From Massospora cicadina (lineage: Eukaryota; Entomophthoromycota; Entomophthoromycetes; Entomophthorales; Entomophthoraceae), in NCBI GenBank assembly GCA_022478985.1, contig JAKSZP010010596.1, positions 150,636-214,635 on the forward strand: a stretch of 64,000 nucleotides of DNA. Direction: 5' to 3'. The position numbers and the translations under genes were made by a program. Positions 55,897 to 64,000 of this stretch are shown one piece after another (within the stretch, counting starts at the first letter, position 1; every line of letters begins with the position of its first letter). The notes below the pieces were generated by a model. That model ran no database searches. It saw only the letters and a program-made list of their open reading frames with translations, and was not told the DNA's origin.

Positions 55897-56457
55897 TGTT
55901 ATAATTTGGCGGAATCCTGGAGAGACGCCATAAGGGGTTTGCACAGGGTTTAGACCACTGAGAAATAGGACCAACGATATGACAATTGTGGCCCTTGGTA
56001 ACAACAGAATAATCGTTAATATAATAACTATGTTACACTTGCTCCCACTACAATACTTTATTTAATATAATAAACTTTGCGGATCTTCTCTGTCTTGCTC
56101 TCTTTTTCCTATTAACCAACCACCCCTCTTAATCGCCCATCCCACTCATATACAGCAGCTTTGGATAATACCACGCTTTTTGCTTGGACTATTTGATTCC
56201 ACCAATTCTCCTCGTTTTGGCTAGTTATTCTTTAATTCCCTATTGCCTGAACTGTAGGCAATTTAATTTGTATTTATTGAATGTCAACACCACCTGATCG
56301 CCTTATTTTGAGGCAATACAATAATTAACCCGTTATATCCCAATATCGCCTCATCTCAAAGCACTCAAATAATCACAACTATCTCATTTCAGCGGATTCT
56401 TCTCAAACCACCCTAACTGTCCCAGGATTATCATCCAGTCATATCGGAATCATGACA
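55897..56457 (-). repeat. Gyp-D 3' LTR
   Basis: 561 bp, next to the purine tract (- strand ccagtcaaggagggggtaa, 56458-56476). Aligns closely with 61423-61983. Confidence 0.93.
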
Positions 56458-56859
56458 TTACCCCCTCCTTGACTGGATGATAAGGCTCTTATTGTTTGTA
56501 TGGTCAAAGGAACTTCACGTATACCCATTTAGTAATTCAACCCCCGCAGGTTCCTTAATGGTGTAGGCGTCAGCCCCAGTTTTCTCAATGATCTCAAATG
56601 GTCCGCTCCATATGCTGGCGATCTTGTTCCTTCTTCCAAACCCATGTTGGTCGTAAAACAGGACCAATTCCTCTACCCCAAACTGTGGAAGACTGTGGCG
56701 TCTACATTGGTCAGCTGCATGATCCCAAATTTTCTTGGCAAGACTTTTAGAATAGCCTCAGTTTAGAGCTTAATCAGCATGTTCGTTAAGGTAGACAAAT
56801 AGCAGTGGGGATTGACTCCTCCGGTATCCTCTACACAGGAGTAAAGCAATGCAGGTAGT

Positions 56860-57420
56860 GCTGGATGTCATCCATAAAGCAATTGGAATGGGCTCTTACC
56901 AGTTGCTGAGTGGTAGCTGATATTGTATGTGAAGACAGCGGTGGATAAAAAGGTACTCCATTCTGACAGCCACTCATTTACAAGCTTGTGTAGAATAATT
57001 ACCAAAGTCCCATTGACCCATTCCACCATACCGTTAGATTCAGGGTGGTAGGGGGTAGTTAAGATCCCACGGATTGCCATGGGCTCGTTCAACTTGGTCA
57101 ATATATGTGATGTGAAATTGGTTCCGTTGTCCATTAGGATAAATTGTGGATAACCATGGCGCTTTATAACGCACTCCAGGATGAACTTGGCAGTAGTGAC
57201 AGCCCCAAAATCCTTGATAGCCCTCACTTCCACTCATCTTGTCAAATAGTTGATGGCTACTATTATATATTTGGAGTGGTTCGCGCCAGTCAGCATCATC
57301 CCCACCACATCTAACAAAACTGTATGCCATGCTAACTGAGGCTTTACTAGCTAGTAGGTGGTCTTCCGGTGGTATGGCTTCTCCACTTGGCATGGATGGC
57401 AACAACCAAATGTCTCAAGC
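56860..57420 (-). pseudogene. Gyp-D integrase
   Basis: The main frame 57233-56868 reads LECVIKRHGYPQFILMDNGT (second catalytic Asp), [19 protein letters not shown] (Glu) and SYHSATGKSPFQLLYG. The first Asp is in LLDVVGMMLTGA, upstream in another frame (about 57310). The triad is therefore present but split by a frame change. The C-terminal end (56860 to about 56480) is decayed, with SIWSGPFEIIEK-type sequence near 56600 on the - strand. Confidence 0.87.
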
Positions 57421-57550
57421 ACATCGTAGTGCATACTCTCCCAATAGTAGTGGGGTCACAAGAACTCCAGCATCTTTTTCAACCCTCCATGACCTACCGC
57501 TTTATGGGCATCCATAATTATTGCAGGCTAGGCAGAGGGCTTTGAGAAAC

Positions 57551-58140
57551 TCAGAATTGATTCCCCAATTCGCTTATATAATTCTCCATTGCGCACAAAG
57601 GTATCCTGCCTAAGCACTCTAACACTTTGATCACAGGCAGTGGCTCATCTTGATAGCTGTCCACAATCATCTTTTTGTATATTATGTCAGCCACATCTGC
57701 TGTAATGGCGACCGTGGGTAATCTGGAAAGACAGTCCACATTCTGATGCTTTGCCCCAGGTTGATGCATGATCTAAAAATCATATGCTTGGAGCTTCAAA
57801 GCCCATCATATGAGCCACCCTTCAGGTTCCCATAGATTCTCTAGCCAGCGCAAGGAGGCATGATCCATTACCACTTTAAATTTTACCCCATGAAGGTAAA
57901 CCCAGAATTTCTTATATGCATAGATTACTGCCAAACACTCCCACTCAGTCATGGTGTAATTCCGTTCAGGGCCAGTTAAACTGCGGCTACAATATGCAAT
58001 GGGGTGCTCCACACCGTCATCATCCTTTTGGGATAACACAGCCCCTACAGCAGAAAGTGAAGCATCCATTTGCAAAATAAACTCTTTTTCAAAATTAGGT
58101 TTTGCAAAACAGGTGCGCTAGCCAACGCGGTTCACAATAC
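57551..58140 (-). pseudogene. Gyp-D RNase H
   Basis: Frame 58075-57806 reads MDASLSAVGAVLSQKDDDGV (first catalytic Asp), MTEWECLAVIYAYKKF (Glu) and VVMDHASLRWLENLWEPEG. The next frame, 57769-57551, continues HQPGAKHQNVDCLSRLPTV. The protein is nearly complete with one frame change. Confidence 0.88.
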
Positions 58141-58158
58141 ATCAAAAGAGGTTTGGCA

Positions 58159-59068
58159 TCAATCCGTCCAGTTAAATACAGCGTTTTTCTTAAGTAGCTC
58201 AAAGTTTGGAGCCCCAATACAGCTGAAGTTGGGAATAAACTGCTGGTAGTAACTGATCATTTCCAAGAACAATTGGATATCCCGCTTATTGCTTGGCCAA
58301 GTCATCTTGCGGATGGCTTCCAATTTAGCTGGCTGAGGGCTAAGCCCTTTGGAGTCTACCATAAAGTCGAGATATTCCAATTGTCCCTTAAAAAAGTGGC
58401 ACTTTTGGGGCTTAATCTTGATATTAGCATCAGCCAGGCGGCGGAACACTTGCTCCAGGTGTCCAAGATGCTCCGTGAACGTCCGCAAAAACATGTTGAT
58501 ATTGTCAAGGTAGACTAGAACGCAAGACAGCTTTATGTCACCCAAAATAGTATCCATAGCCTGCTGAACATAGTGGGAGCATTGCACAAACCCTGTGGCA
58601 TACGTGTAGGCTGGAACAATCCTTTTGAGGTGATTATAGCGCACTTTTCTTGTTCCGATGCTGGCAACTCAATCTGCCAGTACCCCAATATCAAATCCAT
58701 AGCAGAGAAATACTTGGCCCCACCTAACCGATCTAATGCATCATTGTTTTGCGGAAGTGGGTACTAATCTTTTATTGTAATGCTGTTAAGCTTCCAATAA
58801 TCGATTAATACTCGATTGGAGCCATCTTTCTTTTTGACAATTAGTACTGGGGATGTCCAAGGACTTTTTTGACGGCTTCAACATTCCTTGTTCCACCAAT
58901 GTATCTATATCTGCTGACAAAACTTCTTCCGCTGCCTTTGAGCAACGGATAGGCTGTGACCTGATAGGGGGTGGTCTCCCGTGTCCACCTGATGCACAAG
59001 CCATGAGCACAACCCAAGTCATGATTTTCAGTTGCAAAGATGCTGTGATACTTTTTAAACAGATCCAC
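58159..59068 (-). pseudogene. Gyp-D reverse transcriptase
   Basis: Upstream part 59068-58786 (DLFKKYHSIFATENHDLGCA). The palm is in 58644-58159 with AMDTILGDIKLSCVLVYLDN: YLDD has become YLDN, so the second catalytic Asp is Asn. It continues KIKPQKCHFFKGQLEYLDF and MTWPSNKRDIQLFLEMISYY. One of the longest uninterrupted parts in the window (161 codons). Confidence 0.9.
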
Positions 59069-59960
59069 TACCCTGTCCTTCTGATCCTCTGATAGACCAG
59101 TGAGCGCCTCTCAAGGAACCACAGTCTTTACGCTGAAGATGATTATAAAGGCAAGTCAAGATTTTCCTGAGAACCAAAGTCATGTATCTGGTAGACCTCA
59201 TCAATAGGATCAAATGCAGGTAAGCTACCACTAGGTGCCGCTGAACCTTCATCACCTCCTTCTTCAGATTTGCTACCAACGCTTTTACTTCCCCCTGCCC
59301 AGGTAACAGTAACCCAGGAGCCACATGAGATTTGAGTCATAATTTGTTGATAGGGCCCCATAACCTCTCCATACAGACAGCCCAGTATTTCAATTTCAAG
59401 CTCTGCCCAATTATGACCTGATGCCCAGAAGGGATATTAAAAGCGTCCACAGCACATAGCGGAATCCCTTTGTACTCATAAATCTGGTTTGGGAGCATTT
59501 GGGTCTTCCGCTTCATCCACCAATATTTTACAGGTATCACACCATCTCTATGGGTGAGATTAATTTGACTAGAGCGGATTGGGTCATCTGGCACTCCCCT
59601 GGAAGTAAAATAGATGGGGATACATTGTCCCAGGATGGCTAAGGTCTCTTACATCATGTCAATGACAGTCCCATAATGTCACATATAAGTAGTCCCAATC
59701 AGCAGATCATAGTTGCTATTTGGTAATACTATCACCGGTGCCATAATAACAATGGATCCAAACTGCAAAGGAAGCGCGCTATAAGCTCCCTCAGAGACTG
59801 TGGTTTCTGTTCCTGCGGTCCCATACACCACTCGGTGGTCTATGTTGGGTTTTAAAGCCAACTTTGCCACCAATTAGTGGAGACAATGTTAACAGAAGCG
59901 CCCATATCAATTATAGCTTGTACTTGAGTTTTGGCTACCACCACGTCACAGTAAGTGCAC
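59069..59960 (-). pseudogene. Gyp-D aspartic protease and linker
   Basis: The active-site loop at about 59925-59890 reads IIDMGASVNIVST, D-M-G instead of D-T/S-G but with Asp and Gly kept. It then runs LVAKLALKPNIDHRVVYGTA and IVLPNSNYDLLIGTTYM (59873-59679), and a linker 59594-59055 (DEVYQIHDFGSQENL). This is the least damaged protease here. Confidence 0.82.
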
Positions 59961-60189
59961 TCCGTTTAATATGAATGCCAGTTATTTACTACGTGTACCT
60001 TCAGCGGTTCACGTTTCCCAGGAAACTTATAATACCTGCACCGACTTTAGGGTATCCTGCTATAATAGCATCCCTTGGAAAGGAGACCTCTATTTCTCTT
60101 AGAGACAATGCATCCAAAAATGGTTCTAGCTAGTCTGAAAGATTTTGGTTAAACATTTGTCAAGTGTAAGGCTTTGACTGCTCCAGAAA

Positions 60190-61400
60190 CCCTGTGTTAA
60201 CCATATTTTTGAATTTGTGCTTGAGTTAGCACATCTACTCCTCCACTTGGCTGTTGGTAGAGTATTGTATCATCATACTGGGAGGCTTCTACTACCTTCA
60301 ATATAATAGATTCAGGGTGTATGTACGACTTCGAGATAGCAGAAGTAGAGACTCCCATCTTTACTCCGCTCTGACTTTTCCATGATAACCTCGATCCTGT
60401 TGTACGTGAGGGATCTGTTGATAGGGGCACCATCGTCCCATGTGCCCAGTACAACTACAATTAAAGCAACTTACTCCATAGGGCCTACATCTGGGCTTAA
60501 TATTAATGGCCTACTTAAGAAATTATTCCAAAAATTATTGGCTTAACCAGACCCACATTGCTAGACTGCCTGTTATCAATCATCTTAGTTAGGGCTGAAG
60601 CAGTAGTTGGGCAGTTGTCGCTCAGTAGTTATGGGATAGATGTTGGGCTGCGGGGAGTAGCCTGGCATGATCTGCATTGATTGGTTGCTTCCCTCCCCAA
60701 GGTTAGGGTGGGCCCTGGTGACAGTGTGAATCTGATTAATATTGGGTGGAGGGAAAGTTACAGCTAACTGACGTACAAACTGAACAAGTTTAAGAAGAGA
60801 TACATCATCTTCCTAACAATGAGGCCATGACATCGTAAAGCTCAGGATATGGTTTCACCCAGAGGCCATTGCAATGCATAAATCAGCTTCAACTAGAATC
60901 CCAGCCCCAATCAACACATGTGCTTCTGCCATAAACCACTCAGAAAATGCGGTGAGAGTCTCATTTTGTTGAAACCCAATGGTCAGGAACTTGGCTTTCT
61001 GCTGCGACATCTTTGATTTTCCGCCAAACAACCATATCACCTTCTCTTTGACTTCTTGGTATATAACAGAACTGTCTGAAAGGTAACAAACAACTTGATC
61101 AGCACTTCTGACATACAAGGTGGAGATCAACAGTTTCTCCCTGCGCAAGTCTGAGGCACCTTCAATTGCAAACTCAAATTGTCAAAAGAACCCATGAATA
61201 TTTCCTTCGCGATTAAATGGCGGCAGCTTAGCACAGCAGACTTCCTGGAGCAGCTCATCTTGTCTTTTGATCCCAGTGTCCAATGCAAGTTTAACTCCTC
61301 ATATGCAACTGGTCCTATTATGTCATGAAGATTTCTTATCAAATCAACCTAGGTGAGACATAGCAGGTGACTGAGTTTTTATTATTTACTACTGATCAAT
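60190..61400 (-). pseudogene. Gyp-D gag with CCHC knuckle
   Basis: Gag N-terminal and core segments are 61342-61127 and 61148-60855 (ISTLYVRSADQVVCYLS, FQQNETLTAFSEWFMAEAHV). An intact zinc knuckle CFNCSCTGHMGRWC is coded at 60468-60427, followed by the segment 60454-60197. Gag would bind RNA and form particles. Several stops lie between the core and the knuckle. Confidence 0.82.
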
Positions 61401-61422
61401 GGCTCCCTGTAGTGAGCACCAC
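61401..61422 (-). other. Gyp-D primer-binding site
   Basis: On the - strand TGGTGCTCACTACAGGGAGC begins two bases after the 5' LTR, identical in its first 17 bases to Gyp-E. Confidence 0.8.
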
Positions 61423-61983
61423 TGTTATAATTTGGCGGAATCCTGGAGAGACGCCATAAGGGGTTTGCACAGGGTTTAGCCCACTGAGCAATAGGACCAT
61501 TGATATGATAATTGTGGCCCTTGGTAACAACAGAATAAACATTAATATAATAACTATGGGGCACTTGTCCCACTAAAATACTTTATTATAATATAATAAA
61601 CTCTGCGGATCCTCTCTGTCTTGCTCTCTTTTTCCTATTAACCAACCACCCCTCTTAATCGCCCATCCCGCTCATATACAGCAGCTTTGGATGATACCAT
61701 GCTCATTGCTTAGACTATTTGGTTCCACCGATTCTCCTCTTATTGGCTAGTCATTCTTTAATTCCCTAATGCTTGAATTGTAGGCAATTTAATTTGTATT
61801 CATCGAATGTCAACATCACCTGATCGCCTTCTTTCAAGCTAATCCAATAATTAACCTATTATATCCCAATATCGCCTTGTCTAGAGGCACTCAAATAATC
61901 ATAACTAATCTCATTTCAGGGGATTCTTCTCAAACCGCCCTAACTATCCCAGGCGTATCGTCCAGTCATATTGGGATCACACA
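61423..61983 (-). repeat. Gyp-D 5' LTR
   Basis: 561 bp, starts tgttataatttggcgg and ends atcacaca on the + strand. Closely similar to 55897-56457. Confidence 0.93.
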
Positions 61984-62041
61984 TAAGGTATATGGCCGCT
62001 TCCTATGGCTTTAACTCCCCCAACATTCTTGAGGGGGGTGA
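61984..62041 (+). other. Gyp-E 3' untranslated end and purine tract
   Basis: Resumes Gyp-E after Gyp-D; the tract cttgaggggggtga ends at 62041, just before the 3' LTR. Confidence 0.7.
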
Positions 62042-62797
62042 TGTCAGACACTTGCCCTCCAGGCTTCAAAATAAAAATGTTTTAGGGTAAAATCAGCCAA
62101 AAATGGGGAATGTCAGTTAATTAAAAATTTCAATGTTAATGAGATCTATTTAAATATAAATAGCGATTTTATAAGCCAAAAGATCCTGGCCAATTCTCGA
62201 TGGAAACCCACAAATTGGGGCAACACTATTGCAAATACTAACTGGGCAAATAGCACCCAGTTGGGAAGTCAAATTTTCCCCAACTCCACAGGTAAACCTG
62301 AGGAGTCAATCAAAGGTTTCTCCCCCAGTCCCAACTGGTTCAAAGCCAGCACCAAAGCGGGGACCACCACCAAGCCTATAAAAAGGGGTGGTCCCCCAGA
62401 GTGCAATAAATTATGCTAAAGGGTATTGGCTAAAATTTATTAAATCATTACCCCATGGGTATGTATTGTCAAAGATCAACTCACCATCAGTTGTTCAACC
62501 ATAGTATAGCAAGTTTTCTGAGCTTTGATAGGCTAAAATAGCATGTTATTTACATCAGAATATCCAAACTATCCAAACATCAAGCCTCACCGTTTTAAAT
62601 ACTTTTATCAAGTTTATTAAATGTATTATCTCTTTTACTCCCATGCAACATATAATAAAAATCTATAAAATCAAATACCTCTTTAGTATTTAGTTTCATT
62701 ATTTTTATATAATTGGTGAGACAAGCTCCTCACTTATATTTTGTTGGATTTGAGGTAAAAAACACCAGCGAGCCTTTTTCCAGCCACAAATCCAACA
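62042..62797 (+). repeat. Gyp-E 3' LTR
   Basis: 756 bp with the same TATA box, inverted repeat (62359-62396) and end as the 5' LTR. Followed by ggcag, the target duplication partner of gacag. Confidence 0.93.
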
Positions 62798-64000
62798 GGC
62801 AGTTAACAATAAAAAACTTGAGTTTAGCAAAAATTTAATTTTTTTGGTAAAATGATGAGTTGAGTTGATTTTATACTAGGAGAAGTCTCATATTTGTTTA
62901 CTTTCTGAATTCTAATATAAATGCTTTGAGTTTCACTGCTTTAAGGCGCACCTTTTTTGATAATTCATATCCAAATATAAAATTGAATCCCTTGATCATT
63001 AACAGTTAGAAAGCTTTATTTTAAGTCTGGCATCAGATATTCGGTTCAGGGACTTCTCAACCTGCATCACGTGCTTATCTCTAATCCAAGTTAAAAAGTA
63101 CTAATATCCATATATGCGGCACATCAATAGGCTCCCAATTCTACTAACACATTATTAATAATTCTCTGAAAACAACAGGGGGCGTTACAAAATCTAAAAC
63201 ATAATTCAACTCAAAGGTTTTATAGTGACATTTAAAAATTCTAAACCGTTGATGTCTGGGTGAATATCATTTTTATAAACGGTTTCTTACTAACAAGATT
63301 ACCTTAGACCAATTTTTGTCAATTTGTTTTCCAATTACTATCACTTATTAGTAAATGATTTAATTTAAACAGAACAAATTGATAATCAATACCAGGTGAG
63401 ATGAGCATATTTAATAATAAATGACAGAGTTGGGTGAATGTGGTAAAGGGTAGTGGACCTGGATCAGCACTGCCCAAAGATACTGAGAGCACAAGAGTAA
63501 ACAAAAACTATATTACAAATAAAAACCCCAAGGTGGTTCTCCCCGCGGGTTTTGTGGATTCTTTAGTAAAATACTGCAGTTACATGGAAGTGTCCCACTC
63601 TCAACTGCTGTCAGTGGTTTGAACATGAGATCTGTGTATTTGTGGGCACAGAGGCACCAGAAATATGAGAAAAGTTGGTGAAGCCCAACCAAATATATTC
63701 CTGCATTCTGTATACATGACAACCCACACTATATGTTGTGGTTGAGTAAATCTTGGGCTCAAAACAGCAGAGGAAGCAAACGAAGCTTTGAAGGTCACAG
63801 TAGTGATCAACCTTCTTGACGGTCAACGTTTGGTATCAACCAAATGTAAATATTGGACAGAATCCAAAGATATTTTTATAATTTTTGACTACCTTTTGAT
63901 AACAATGATGCTTACAGTAATTGAACAACATCTCCAGGAGGGCTTGGAATCCTATGAAGAAATTAAAAATTTCAAGATGAAAAGATTCCAGCTGATGATG
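62798..64000. other. Right flank; no gene recognised
   Basis: AT-rich up to about 63430. From 63434 to 63826 several overlapping short frames exist on both strands (62 codons on +, 69-71 on -), but none shows a motif or similarity. It may include part of a host gene or another repeat that continues beyond the window. Confidence 0.35.

Larger units (their letters stand above)
55897..61983 (-). mobile_element. Gyp-D: Ty3/gypsy-type element nested in Gyp-E
   Basis: Two 561-bp LTRs (starting tgttataatttggcgg on the + strand) flank gag to integrase on the - strand. Its proteins and LTR start (TGTCATGATTCCGATATGACT on the - strand, one residue block shared with Gyp-C) place it in the Gyp-C family. 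The target duplication is imperfect (aagta left; taagg or aaggt right, depending on edge). LTRs differ at few sites by eye, so the insertion is fairly young. Confidence 0.93.
49534..62797 (+). mobile_element. Gyp-E: Ty3/gypsy-type element carrying Gyp-D
   Basis: LTRs of 755 and 756 bp start tgtcagacac/att and end aaatccaaca. The target duplication is gacag/ggcag (49529-49533 and 62798-62802). Gag, protease, reverse transcriptase, RNase H and integrase follow on the + strand, with an extra segment between RNase H and integrase. Gyp-D is inserted at 55897-61983 beyond the integrase. Open segments are among the longest in the window, but catalytic residues are altered. Confidence 0.93.

Noticed and set aside
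34995..61983. Gyp-C and Gyp-D as a single rearranged element
   Set aside because: Each has its own LTR pair and flanking sites, so they are independent insertions of one family in opposite orientation.
63434..63826. Overlapping short frames at the right edge considered as a host gene
   Set aside because: Opposing frames of similar length, no motif, no homology in the window; not distinguishable from chance.
1..64000. CRISPR array, prokaryotic defence or biosynthetic cluster
   Set aside because: No regularly spaced repeats, operons or ribosome binding site pattern; the content is eukaryotic retrotransposons.
1..64000. tRNA or rRNA genes
   Set aside because: No cloverleaf-like sequence with A/B boxes or rRNA core could be recognised; a covariance-model scan would settle it.

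Overview
This window is eukaryotic repeat-dense DNA. It is AT-rich, has no operons or prokaryotic gene layout, and almost all of it can be assigned to decayed retrotransposons. I found seven Ty3/gypsy-type LTR retrotransposons (called Gyp-A to Gyp-G here) and three copies of one non-LTR retrotransposon (LINE) family (LINE-a to LINE-c). Nothing I could read fixes the species; a large repeat-rich fungal, algal, plant or invertebrate genome would all fit. I see no intact host gene, rRNA, tRNA or CRISPR array.

Layout. Positions 1-301 are part of a gene-like repeat (the 'SPSD repeat'), interrupted by Gyp-A. Gyp-A (302-33744, + strand) is the oldest outer element. Its gag is interrupted by LINE-a (2295-14737, - strand), which is itself interrupted in ORF1 by Gyp-G (7069-14255, - strand). 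Its RNase H is interrupted by an unexplained segment X (about 17965-19259) next to Gyp-B (19260-26208, - strand), and then by the full-length LINE-b (26461-31743, - strand), which has a perfect 17-bp target site duplication. The SPSD repeat resumes at 33745. Gyp-C (34995-42302, + strand) follows, with near-identical LTRs and a perfect 5-bp target duplication. Next come a second SPSD copy (43168-43634), the 5'-truncated LINE-c (about 44497-45660) and the short non-autonomous LTR element Gyp-F (46381-49447). Gyp-E (49534-62797, + strand) carries Gyp-D (55897-61983, - strand) inserted beyond its integrase. The right edge, 62798-64000, has no recognisable content.

How the parts work. Each autonomous Gyp element shows the Ty3/gypsy order gag (often with a CCHC knuckle), aspartic protease, reverse transcriptase, RNase H, integrase, with a primer-binding site after the 5' LTR and a purine tract before the 3' LTR. 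I saw no chromodomain after the integrases. The LINEs have ORF1 with a CCHC knuckle, then ORF2 with an APE-type endonuclease, reverse transcriptase and a C-terminal CCHC. All carry stops or frameshifts; the elements are fossils or were mobilised in trans.

The most unusual signals are: (1) a decayed collagen-like Gly-X-Y tract inside the gag region of Gyp-B (24607-24870); (2) the two-copy SPSD gene-like repeat with a conserved C-terminal end; (3) coding-like foreign segments inside Gyp-C (38475-39155) and beside Gyp-B (segment X); (4) a coding remnant of unknown origin inside Gyp-F; and (5) an inverted repeat bracketing the TATA box in both Gyp-E LTRs. Boundaries given as 'about' were placed by eye from pairwise comparison within the window.
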